Source: Nemertoderma westbladi
Taxonomy: Eukaryota; Xenacoelomorpha; Nemertodermatida; Nemertodermatidae
Assembly (NCBI GenBank): GCA_032718475.1
Contig: JAUCBJ010001490.1
Span: 1 to 64,000 of the forward strand
Direction of reading: 5' to 3'
Length of the DNA: 64,000 nt
A model generated the notes under the pieces. That model ran no database searches. It worked only from the letters and a program-made list of their open reading frames with translations, and was not told the DNA's origin. The translations under genes were made by a program, and so were the position numbers. Shown here piece after piece: positions 51,501-59,441 of this stretch; the first letter of the stretch is position 1; the number at the start of each line of letters is the position of its first letter.

Positions 51501-54141
51501 CTACGTAGACGACGGTATGGAGTCTGGAAATACGGTTGAGGAGATACTGGAAACAGGGCGCGAGGTTCGCGACATCCTGAAAGGATCCGGCTTCAACCTG
51601 ACCAAATTCCAATCCAGTTCAGAAGAATTTATCAAGGCAATAGAGGACAAGAAACCAGAATCGACCATGGACAACCCTACAACAGCCAAAGGACAGGACA
51701 TGGCGAATAAGAGAATACAATCTCAGCAAAAGGCGTTGGGAATCGTGTGGGATAGAGGAACAGACGAACTGAAGTATCAGCTGAGCCAGGAGGGCGCAGA
51801 CACCCATACGAAGAGGGGTTATGTATCGTATATAGCAAGGATATACGATCCCCTAGGCCTAGCATCCCCATTACTAGTCACGGGGAAACAGATACTCAAG
51901 AGAGTATATAAATTGAAGGATGAGTGGGACGTAGAGGTACCAGAGGACATCAAGAAACAGTGGAGCAAATGGACAGGAGACTTGGAGAGGATGGGAACAT
52001 ACAACATGCCGCGAGTGTATTTTCCGGACGGGAACATGACGAATCTGGATCTACTTATGTTCTCCGACGCGTCGTTAGAGGCATACGGAGCGGCACTCTA
52101 TTTGGTACAACGAGGGGGGGCTCACAAGCCCAGACTAGCCTTTAGCAAAGCTAAGTCAATGCCGCCAGATTCAGCATCTGTTCCCAAGTTAGAATTGACA
52201 GCTGCGAGACTAGGAGTTAGAGCCACAGCCTACCTAGTGGATACAATTCCCAACATAGTGGAGACACACTACTGGACGGACTCCATGGTAGTGCTTGGTT
52301 GGCTACACAACGAAAAGACGAGATACCCGATATTCATCGCGAATAGAGTGGACGAAATAAGGGCGAGCACAGAACTGGAAAGGTGGCACTACTGCCCAAC
52401 GGACGAGAACCCAGCGGACTTGCTGTCGAGGGGCGTGGAACGCCACACTTTCCTGAAGAAGGAAGCATTGTGGCAACATGGGCCACAATTTCTGAGCGTT
52501 AAAGAGGCCTGGCCGCCAATGAGAAAGGTGGAGCCGGGCTCAGAAGTAGTGTCAGAGGGAGAAGAGGGAAACTCAGAGGGAGAAGAGATATACTCCCAGA
52601 TGGTGAGGGAGATTAGGGACGTGCAACCAAAGCAAGAACTACGCGATAACCCGACGGACAAACTCCTCAGCTACAGTTCTAGTTGGTACAAGACCAAGAA
52701 ATTAGTGGCGTACTGGAGAGCTTTCGGGAATTTCCTCGCGGGAGTTAATAAGGAGAAGAAAACCAGGGAAACCATAGATCTGGAAGGAGCGGCCAAGGCA
52801 ATAATCCGCTATGAACAACGAAAGAACTACGGCGACGAGGTGGAACGCGTCGGTAACCAACAGCACCTCCGACGGGGCAGCGAGTTGATTACGCTGTCGC
52901 CACAACTCAACGACGATGGGATTCTAGTAATGAATTCTAGGGTGGGATATAACAACAGCATAGTCGTGCCACCGAAACCCATCATCATTCCCACAGGATC
53001 ACCAATAGTCCACCAGATCATATGGGAATCCCACAAATCGATACTGCATGGGGGCACCAACCGAACCCTCACCGAGATAAGGAGGACCTTTTGGGTCAAA
53101 CAACTAAGGAAGAAGGTTAAAGCGGTAGTGGGGCAGTGCCAGACCTGCCGACGGGCGAAGAAGGAGCGAGCCATACAGGAGATGGCGCCACTACCGGCGA
53201 GTAGGGTAAGACAGCACGACCCGCCATTTACGCATTGTGGTGTGGACATGTTCGGGCCGATAAAGATCAAGGTGATGCGACACACGGAGAAACGCTACGG
53301 TATTATCTTCGTATGCAACAATACACGGGCGGTAGGGATAGAACTCGCCCAAGATGCAACCGCATCAGCATTCATTAACGCCTTAGAAAGGTTTAGGGAC
53401 CGCAAAGGTGGGACGATCGCAGTGATATACAGCGACAACGGCACCAACTTTGTGGGCGCAGAGAGTGAGATGGCAGAGGCCTTGGACATCTTGGAGGGAG
53501 AAGAAGTCAGGGCAGCCATGAGGAGACGACAAGTAAAGTGGGAGAGAAGGACGCCGTATGCACCACATACACTAGGATGCGTCGAGAGACTGGTGGGCAG
53601 TTCAAAGCGTCTAATGACGAAGTTAATGAACACCCACATGGTCACTGAGGACGTCTTACGGACAGTACTTGCGAAGTGCGAGGGGATCATTAATAGCAGA
53701 CCGCTATACCCGGAGAATGATGACCCTGAGTCATTAGACGTGTTGACGCCTAGCCATTTTCTGATGGAAAGGCCAGCGACCATCGATATGCAGGGTGTAG
53801 ATCCAGATGATATACATTCCCGCCAGAGTTGGAAAGTCGCTAAAGCAATAAGCGCAGAGTACTGGAGGAGGTGGGTAGAAGAATACCTACCCACGCTCCA
53901 TAAGCGAAGCAAGTGGAGGAAACCGAACAGGGAGTTAAAAGAGGGAGATCTCGTAATCGTCACGGATGATACTATCATCAACAACCAATGGCGGTTGGCG
54001 AGAGTTGTAGGCACCTACTCCGACGAGGACGGAAGAGTCCGATCGGTAGAAGTGCGAATAGGTGGAAAGATAGGTGCGAAGGACAGAAAAACTTACAGGA
54101 GAGCTGTAGGGAAATGCTGTCTTCTAGAAGGGGCACCTTAA
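48508..54141 (+). CDS. BEL/Pao gag-pol polyprotein
   Basis: An uninterrupted 1,877-codon frame. Domains in order: DUF1759-type gag (about 192-345; starts EPFKFDGSRPEEYLQFRRM); CCHC zinc knuckle C511-X2-C514-X4-H519-X4-C524; aspartic protease with VDSGA (D576); reverse transcriptase (about 860-1090) with D920 in FTCDIEGMF and YVDD at 999-1002; RNase H with D1187, E1229 and D1258; integrase zinc-binding HHCC (H1509, H1514, C1544, C1547) and catalytic D1580, D1643, E1693; and a C-terminal DUF5641-like segment (WRKPNRELKEGDLVIV). All catalytic residues appear intact. It would copy element RNA into DNA in cytoplasmic particles and integrate it. The ATG at 48508 is inside gag rather than at its natural start, since in-frame coding-like sequence extends upstream. 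Confidence 0.96.
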   Translation: MQTVGHTVGLTAHTVGHTERGNVGDRIARTTELNPEVAEYVPASRPEADRPIPVPTQQYDYSMQGHNIYPGEGGIIADRCMGPNILTSTPLPNIPVGGGQGDIPPSQYQQYTPMVARTTRPLDENRSCDTDIWRGPLPPMTYPSQRRSRSRTDGTHQTGETIQHPSNPLEAQAIGMATLIDALKTRIELPPVEPFKFDGSRPEEYLQFRRMYSNEILTKNLTQAECLKYLQVYTGGPAYDIVRQYQGIEGGFTTAWRALDREYGHPAKIIRQTLRGITSGGLQDNPVSIKAFANKVEKALIVLKTLDAPYELNASNNITTIAQALPNWLRNKWRKIAFSTRDKKGADAEPGLEEMSNFLNYEAELITDPVYSEDSLGKGPKTDHYRPKPEHNTSNALPRLRQSLPYAATQGTASPQANEDKTTSWNGQGNNNNMNKHNPSTSSRPNPVNKNSRDFGTNITAIRNALYKEGYDPKSKCQLHANALHKTMNCRYWQALPRQDQIDYASSNKICSRCVKSGHKARECQEKPVKFGQRRGQTMATSTVGAKKRGTVLLGVVPVRVIGEGNRSVTTLMLVDSGAAFTLVEEWVAEEIGLRTRPSKMAVTTISSKDEILEMRTGRCAIAAVAPGCDYGATIDPIQVIESININARRPTNIEVEQYKFLDDIDFSIPDVDVRKVSIIVGMDCPTAHERMQTVFGEDKQSNPVAILTPFGWTLSGPIKSKIPFRMSETSGCMFAGTMQEMGDEGAEEQLKRLLRQDFEGLKETGVGTSVEDKQALQSVEGSMTCDEGRYTIGMVWKLPKIPLPDNRGMVLTRLRKLKQTLKRSPEKNEYIHRTIKKYVEKGWAVELPVDEPNTDRTYYLPLHVALDPKKGKLRMVVDASAKTDGKCLNDYLLEGPNIYNSGIEVLLRFRNGKHAFTCDIEGMFNQVCVTEEDSDSQRFLWYNGEEEPPVIPAYKMVVQNMGAKSSSFTTTMAVRDTVKGKEDRYSSRAVDMIRRGFYVDDGMESGNTVEEILETGREVRDILKGSGFNLTKFQSSSEEFIKAIEDKKPESTMDNPTTAKGQDMANKRIQSQQKALGIVWDRGTDELKYQLSQEGADTHTKRGYVSYIARIYDPLGLASPLLVTGKQILKRVYKLKDEWDVEVPEDIKKQWSKWTGDLERMGTYNMPRVYFPDGNMTNLDLLMFSDASLEAYGAALYLVQRGGAHKPRLAFSKAKSMPPDSASVPKLELTAARLGVRATAYLVDTIPNIVETHYWTDSMVVLGWLHNEKTRYPIFIANRVDEIRASTELERWHYCPTDENPADLLSRGVERHTFLKKEALWQHGPQFLSVKEAWPPMRKVEPGSEVVSEGEEGNSEGEEIYSQMVREIRDVQPKQELRDNPTDKLLSYSSSWYKTKKLVAYWRAFGNFLAGVNKEKKTRETIDLEGAAKAIIRYEQRKNYGDEVERVGNQQHLRRGSELITLSPQLNDDGILVMNSRVGYNNSIVVPPKPIIIPTGSPIVHQIIWESHKSILHGGTNRTLTEIRRTFWVKQLRKKVKAVVGQCQTCRRAKKERAIQEMAPLPASRVRQHDPPFTHCGVDMFGPIKIKVMRHTEKRYGIIFVCNNTRAVGIELAQDATASAFINALERFRDRKGGTIAVIYSDNGTNFVGAESEMAEALDILEGEEVRAAMRRRQVKWERRTPYAPHTLGCVERLVGSSKRLMTKLMNTHMVTEDVLRTVLAKCEGIINSRPLYPENDDPESLDVLTPSHFLMERPATIDMQGVDPDDIHSRQSWKVAKAISAEYWRRWVEEYLPTLHKRSKWRKPNRELKEGDLVIVTDDTIINNQWRLARVVGTYSDEDGRVRSVEVRIGGKIGAKDRKTYRRAVGKCCLLEGAP

Positions 54142-55657
54142 ATTGGAGTTAGAGTGGAGTTTAGTCGTCCAAGTTTTGGACTGAGGGGGGTGGGATTGAG
54201 GGCAAGACGCCCTTCCCACACAAATAAAAATAAAATAAAATAAAAATAATAGTTAGTTAGTTAGTAGGTACGTAGTACCTAGAGTTAGTTAGTTAGTAGG
54301 TACGTAGTACCTAGAGTTAGTTAGTTAGTAGGTACGTAGTACCTAGAGTTAGTTAGTTAGTAGGTACGTAGTACCTAGAGTTAGTTAGTTAGTAGGTACG
54401 TAGTACCTAGAGTTAGTTAGTTAGTTAGAGGGTACGTAGTACCGTTAGTTAGAGTTAGAGTTAGAGGGTACGTAGTACCGTTAGTTAGAGTTAGAGTTAG
54501 AGGGTACGTAGTACCGATAGTTAGAGAGTTAGAGGGTACGTAGTACCGTTAGTTAGAGTTAGAGTTAGAGGGTACGTAGTACCGATAGTTAGAGAGTTAG
54601 AGGGTACGTAGTACCGTTAGTTAGAGTTGAGTTAGAGGGTACGTAGTACCGATAGTTAGAGAGTTAGAGGGTACGTAGTACCAATAGTTAGTTAGAGTTA
54701 GAGGGTACGTAGTACCGATAGTTAGAGAGTTAGTAGGTACGTAGTACCTAGTTAGAGTTAGAGTTAGAGGGTACGTAGTACCGATAGTTAGAGAGTTAGA
54801 GGGTACGTAGTACCGTTAGTTAGAGTTAGAGTTAGAGGGTACGTAGTACCGATAGTTAGAGAGTTAGAGGGTACGTAGTACCAATAGTTAGTTAGAGTTA
54901 GAGGGTACGTAGTACCAATAGTTAGAGAGTTAGTAGGTACGTAGTACCTAGTTAGAGTTAGAGTTAGAGGGTACGTAGTACCGATAGTTAGAGAGTTAGT
55001 AGGTACGTAGTACCTAGTTAGAGTTAGAGTTAGAGGGTACGTAGTACCAATAGTTAGTTAGAGTTAGTAGGTACGTAGTACCTAGTTAGAGTTAGAGTTA
55101 GTAGGTACGTGGTACCTAGTTAGAGTTAGAGTTAGGGGGTACGTAGTACCATTAGTTAGAGAGAGAGAGTGAGAGATAAAAGGGGTAAATAGGATATAGA
55201 TATTAGTTAGCAGTAAGTAGAGTTAGTAGCGAGAGGGGGGCATATGAGTACAGCTGGATAAATCGTGTGGCCACACGACGCATACTGCTGTACTGCATGG
55301 GCCCACAGAGTAGGCCAGAATATGGATCAGAGAATAGAATAAACCCATAGGCAGTAGTAGGTAGTAGGACAGTAGAATCAAAGCAAACAAACAAATAAAT
55401 AGAATAGGGCTAAAATCGTAAAATAGTGGCAACACAAGGAAAGTCGTTCTAGAACATAATAAAAGTAACGGACGGAAATTGTAAATTAGGCTGATTTACT
55501 AGCTCCGAAATTAATTAGGTTAAATTTAGCTTGAAAGGCGCAATTAAGTAGAAAGTAGGCCATTATCGAACTGTACGAAACATCTTAAATACTTCACTCA
55601 TCTGTATTGCGCCTTGGTAAGGCACCACCCTGCAGGTGAGCGAGTGTAGTGTTCGGA
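54142..55657 (+). other. Noncoding spacer between pol and the third coding region
   Basis: Holds the palindromic tandem array, then about 500 bp with no gene. A possible splice acceptor (CCCTGCAG ending at 55635) lies 22 bp before the next ATG; a spliced subgenomic RNA could express the downstream region, but this is a guess. Confidence 0.5.
54246..55160 (+). repeat. Tandem array with a GGTAC-GTA-GTACC hairpin in each unit
   Basis: The first units have a period of 32 bp (GTTAGTTAGTTAGTAGGTAC, GTAGTACCTAGA). Later ones vary in length, with GAGTTAGAGTTAGAGG spacers. Nearly every unit keeps GGTACGTAGTACC, a 5-bp stem with a 3-base loop, while the spacer between stems varies. I count about 28 such cores. 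Confidence 0.93.
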
Positions 55658-55993
55658 ATGGCGAGTAAGTTGATCAGGAAGAGGAAGGCGGAGTCAGGAG
55701 GAAAAGAAATACTGGTGGATTTCACCGAAAGACACCCGGAAGAGAAGACGAGAGGATACTACGAGAAGTTGGAAAGGGGTCACGCGGCACGAGCGCTGCA
55801 GGACCACTTCCGGGAGATGCACGAGCAGCGGCTGGTCGGGACCTACGGAACGCCGTCGCTGGACAACGCGATCTTCCAACACTTCCACTACGTGGTGAAA
55901 GGGGACGAGGCGAAGTTCGGGATTCCGAAGTATCCAAGGGAATCGCCGAGGAAGGACTGGAAAAGATTCATAGAGTCCGTCAACAGAGGATGA
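55658..55993 (+). CDS. Third coding region, first segment (before TGA 1)
   Basis: A 111-residue frame from ATG 55658 (MASKLIRKRKAE) to TGA at 55991-55993. It is basic at the start and helical. Its end, SPRKDWKRFIESVN, resembles the helix that precedes the first strand of DEDD exonuclease domains. The next segment is in the same frame only one codon beyond the stop, so both are probably parts of one protein. I recognise no separate function for this piece. Confidence 0.65.
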   Translation: MASKLIRKRKAESGGKEILVDFTERHPEEKTRGYYEKLERGHAARALQDHFREMHEQRLVGTYGTPSLDNAIFQHFHYVVKGDEAKFGIPKYPRESPRKDWKRFIESVNRG

Positions 55994-55996
55994 TAT

Positions 55997-56902
55997 ATGA
56001 TCCTAGATGACGAGGGAACCGTGGAAGACGAAGCGGGTTCGAGACGAGGAACGGCAGGGTCGGCCAGGACCATACTCCTACATTTGGCCGCGCCAAATGG
56101 GGACATCTTCTTATTCGACCTAGGGACGTATGGGAAGAAGGACGGGCCGAAATTAGACCGATTACCGAAAGCGGTACAAGTCTTAGTAAGAGAGAAGTCG
56201 ACGACGAAAGTGGGATTGGCGATTCGCGAGGACGCGGAGAGGATCATCGGTCCGGACGCCACCAACCTCCTGGATATGCAGAAAGTCTTTATGGCTATGG
56301 CGGCACCGGATGGATTGGGGGTGGTCGAGAATACAGGCCAATGCGGGGCGGTGGCGATGGGCCAATTATTGGGGCTCGTATGCCACAAACCGATGGACTG
56401 GGGAAAGTTTAGGGAAGAATACGGGGCAGAACTAGCGAACTCGCTGAAGTGGGGAGCGAGACCGGGAAAGCAGGAGGTATATCAGTTTCGCAGAGGAGCG
56501 ATAAAGGTATATCAGAAGCGATATATCCTGCAGGAGGACTGGATGATGATAAGTTTGCTTAACTTATTCATGACCGTAGTTATCGAAAGGGAACCAGGGG
56601 CATTTCTGTTATCGGGATCACCCCTAAGCTACAGGAGAGCCTTTAAAGTGGCCTTTGACGGTCTGGTAGACCACCCGGGGCTGAAGGGCGAGTCGGTGTA
56701 CTACAACAGCCGACATCTGGTAGACGGGGAGACAGATACACCGTATCAGAGATGGGAGCAGCTAGAGGCGGACAGACGAGAAGCAAAGCGACTGGAAGAA
56801 GTCGCTAGACGGGAGAGGATAGAAGCAGAGGAGAGGGAAGAGGAGGCCAGGGCACAGAGTTACGGCTTCGAGGAACAGGCGGGCCTAGACGAACTTCATT
56901 GA
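55997..56902 (+). CDS. Third coding region, second segment: DEDD 3'-5' exonuclease-like domain
   Basis: A 301-residue frame in the same register as 55658-55993, ending at TGA 56900-56902. Residues 2-175 follow the WRN/EXD2-type exonuclease pattern: MILDDEGT (Exo I D-x-E, D4 and E6), ILLHLAAPNGDIFLFDL (strands 2-3), KVGLAIREDAERI (Exo II, D79), NLLDMQKVF (the family DLQ strand), AVAMGQLLGL, then WGARPGKQEVYQFRRGAIKVY where the family has an arPLs-qi-YAa-DA helix. The Exo III aspartate is not where expected: YQFRR stands in place of YxxxD. The domain may thus be inactive or use another residue. Residues 245-285 are a charged helix. Such nucleases are unexpected downstream of a BEL/Pao pol. The assignment rests on motif order read by eye. 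Confidence 0.6.
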   Translation: MILDDEGTVEDEAGSRRGTAGSARTILLHLAAPNGDIFLFDLGTYGKKDGPKLDRLPKAVQVLVREKSTTKVGLAIREDAERIIGPDATNLLDMQKVFMAMAAPDGLGVVENTGQCGAVAMGQLLGLVCHKPMDWGKFREEYGAELANSLKWGARPGKQEVYQFRRGAIKVYQKRYILQEDWMMISLLNLFMTVVIEREPGAFLLSGSPLSYRRAFKVAFDGLVDHPGLKGESVYYNSRHLVDGETDTPYQRWEQLEADRREAKRLEEVARRERIEAEEREEEARAQSYGFEEQAGLDELH

Positions 56903-58192
56903 ACTTCGTCAGGGAGTTCGGGGGAGTCTCTAGGGCGAGAATTGGGATGGACGGTGGGATCGCCGAAAAAGTCGACGTCGGGGTTGCAAACGATGCCCAT
57001 ACCAGCGGGCGCCGAGGGCGACCAACCGCCAAGGAAGTTAAGGGAGCTAGAGGGATGGAGAGCTACGGGCGAGAGTCAAGGCGGGAAGGGACATAGTGGA
57101 TCCATCGGGATACCGGGATTGGAGACACTACCAGAAGAGGAGGATGGCGACGACGAGTTCGGAGAGATGCCGCCCATCGAGAGGATAGGCCACTCGGACA
57201 CGGACTGGGTTGGCGGAAGGGTGGTGACAGCCAGTGGGGCGAGGGCCTTCTGGAACAGATCCGGCAAGCGGACCTGGGTGCACGAGGAGCCGGCGATGGA
57301 TTTCGCGGGGAGCACCATCAGGTTGGGCGAGCAACCGGGGACGGCACCACGGATAGTATTCGGGGAGACGATGCCCGAGAGGGGCGGAGAGATCGACGTA
57401 AACAGGGAGACCAACGTAGAGAAGTTCGCCTACCAGCGACTCCACAGACCGCGGAGATCGCTTGGGACGAAAGACGAGGTGGGACGGGAGACATTGGTAC
57501 TCGGCTGCGACTACTGCGGGAGACAGACCCATCGGGAAAGCAGCTGCCTATACCGGTTCCAAAAGGGAACCTTCTGTCTCTACTGCAGAGAACCAAGTCA
57601 CAGGATGGGGGCGTGTCCACGGTTGCATAACCGATGTCCAAAGTGCCACTTTCGGGGACACTACGGACGCGAGTGCGACTGGATGAACGACGAGGAGAAG
57701 TTCACAAGGTTCGAGGAGTGGGCCGACGTCGGGGCCATGACGCGCCAGCGCATGAAGGCCCAAGAGTTCAAGTGGGGTTTCTTCCTCATAAACCAGGAGA
57801 CCCACATGGAAATCATAAAGCGAAGGTTACCGTTTACCTATCAAGAGGTAGCAACGGCTGCGTCGTTCGCCGGAGTTATGAACACGCAACGGTACCTGGA
57901 CAGGTGGACACCAGAGAACCGGAGGGAGTTTAGGGATTTCTTGGCGGAACACGTACCAAAGGCAATGAAAATGATCCTATGGGACGCCACGCGAGGGAGA
58001 CAACCAGGCCATTCTGAGGGGCCACCGGCGAAGCGGTATCGGGCATTAATAACACCAGCGCCCAAGGAGCCGACGACCGGGATCAGCAAGGAAGTGGCGG
58101 CGAAGGTCCGGAAGCAGAAAGCGGATGATGCCAGAGGAACGGTGATAACCAAGAAACGGGCCAGGGAAGAGGACGTGAGGAGGAACAGATAA
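56903..58192 (+). CDS. Third coding region, last segment: triple CCHC zinc-knuckle protein
   Basis: The same frame continues open after the second TGA to TAA at 58190-58192; the first in-frame ATG is 56993. An acidic, Gly-rich N-terminal part leads to three CX2CX4HX4C knuckles: CDYCGRQTHRESSC (57506), CLYCREPSHRMGAC (57575) and CPKCHFRGHYGREC (57635), ending near 57676. A helical domain of about 110 residues (FTRFEEWADVGAMTRQRM onward, truncated) and a basic tail rich in Lys/Arg follow. Knuckles of this type usually bind single-stranded nucleic acid. No signal peptide or membrane segment is present, so it is not an envelope protein. It may be the C-terminal half of the exonuclease-like protein, or a separate product. 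Confidence 0.7.
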   Translation, partial: TSSGSSGESLGRELGWTVGSPKKSTSGLQTMPIPAGAEGDQPPRKLRELEGWRATGESQGGKGHSGSIGIPGLETLPEEEDGDDEFGEMPPIERIGHSDTDWVGGRVVTASGARAFWNRSGKRTWVHEEPAMDFAGSTIRLGEQPGTAPRIVFGETMPERGGEIDVNRETNVEKFAYQRLHRPRRSLGTKDEVGRETLVLGCDYCGRQTHRESSCLYRFQKGTFCLYCREPSHRMGACPRLHNRCPKCHFRGHYGRECDWMNDEEKFTRFEEWADVGAMTRQRMKAQEFKWGFFLINQETHMEIIKRRLPFTYQEVATAASFAGVMNTQRYLDRWTPENRREFRDFLAEHVPKAMKMILWDATRGRQPGHSEGPPAKRYRALITPAPKEPTTGISKEVAAKVRKQKADDARGTVITKKRAREEDVRRNR

Positions 58193-58885
58193 GTTCCCAG
58201 ATACGAGGGAGTGAGACTGAGACTGGGACGTGGTGCGCCTGGAAGGCGCCGCATGGAACGTACGAACCATTAAGTACAAATTTAATTAATGCAAATAATC
58301 ATATAAGTGCAATTTGTATGTACGTACGTAGTAATTAGCAGTAAAATACACGATCGGAGTAAGTACTATAGTCATACAACCTTTCTCAACTAGCTAGTGG
58401 GACTGGGGGATAACTGACTATGGCACTGTGGACGAGACGCCAGACAATTTCACACCTCTTGAGTGCGACGGCACGAGAGAGGGGGGGGAGATTCGTCAGA
58501 AGGTATGAGGTAGTCAAAGTGGGGTTGAGGAACGGAGTAAGAGTGCGAAGTGCGGAGAGAGTACGAACGCAATTCTAGTGTGGGGGGGAGAATAAGAGGC
58601 TGAGTAAGGGACGAGGAGGTCCGAATGTGAGAGAGTTATGGTGAGAGTGAAGGTGAGGTAGGGCGGAAATGTTGGGGAAACAAAAGTTGCGTGGGAGGTG
58701 AGCGCGATCGGCCCGACATGAGACGCCAGGCACACAGGGTAGCGTTATCATACCCATAGGGGGCGGCCTGGAAAGCCAGCTCCTAGAGAAAAGAATTCCA
58801 CCCCACACCCGATACTAGATCGGGATCCAGCAGGATTGTAACGCACTTTTAGGTTGATGCTATCTTCTTACCGGGAAGATAGCAT
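58193..58885 (+). other. 3' untranslated stretch of the retroelement
   Basis: About 700 bp without a supported gene. Purine-rich, with short G runs near 58481 and 58583. An inverted repeat, ATCTTC..TACCGGGAAGAT, lies at about 58861-58880, just before the polypurine tract. Confidence 0.6.
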
Positions 58886-58894
58886 GGGGGGGAG
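58886..58894 (+). other. Polypurine tract
   Basis: GGGGGGGAG directly before the TG of the 3' LTR, the expected position and composition for plus-strand priming. Confidence 0.85.
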
Positions 58895-59436
58895 TGTTAG
58901 CTTATTCAATCCCGCCAACACCCCATAAAGTTATAAGCCGATAAGCAATATTGGGAGCCACGAGATTGGGCAATTAACCAACTCGTGCCATCCCAATGAG
59001 AGTGGGAAGGAAGCACACAATAGAGGGTCAGGGGCCAAACCCCTAACCCAGAGAACACAGGTGGAGTGAACGGGAATACTCCACGGGGCGCCAACAAGGG
59101 TATTAACCAATCAGAGGGGGGGAATGGCATCGATTGAGTAGCAGTAAGGCCGCCGTGCAATATAACCAATAACCTATTAATCAGTGATTCAGTTATCTCA
59201 GTGTAGCAGTGCTAGCGTAGGTTGGTAGTCAATTAGTTTAGTTAGGGGATCACGGGACTTTAGTTACCGTATCCCGCCTTGTACACATTATATCTATATC
59301 TATATCCTATGCCCTATTATTATTATACACCGAACTTCAGAACTCAGTTACTTTATTTCACCCTTATACACGGCGGGGACGCGTGGACTAAATTACCACA
59401 TCGGATAAATCGGGATCCCTCCTGGATCCCGTCACA
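58895..59436 (+). repeat. 3' LTR (542 bp)
   Basis: TGTTAGC start, GTCACA end. It keeps the GGGATCC-CTCCT-GGATCCC hairpin close to its end. Apart from the 19-bp deletion and one base, it equals the 5' LTR. Confidence 0.95.
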
Positions 59437-59441
59437 CTCAC
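59437..59441. repeat. Target-site duplication, right copy (CTCAC)
   Basis: Joins directly to CACAGAAACAAG. GGACTC plus CTCAC plus CACAGAAAC is a unit variant found elsewhere in the array, so the pre-insertion site was an ordinary repeat unit. Confidence 0.9.

Larger units (their letters stand above)
44493..59436 (+). mobile_element. BEL/Pao LTR retroelement of about 14.9 kb with an extra 3' coding region
   Basis: Bounded by LTRs of 523 and 542 bp that differ by one base change and one 19-bp deletion, with TG...CA ends and a CTCAC target-site duplication. Order: 5' LTR; leader; broken gag N-terminal region (45096-47978); partial internal LTR (47926-48344); gag-pol frame (48508-54141); palindromic tandem array (about 54246-55160); an 845-codon region with two internal TGA codons (55658-58192); polypurine tract; 3' LTR. 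The pol order (protease, RT, RNase H, integrase), the DUF1759-type gag and the YVDD and HHCC/DDE motifs point to BEL/Pao. The length is well above the several-kilobase size usual for the group. High LTR identity implies recent insertion. No TGG-type tRNA primer-binding site is evident after the 5' LTR. Confidence 0.93.
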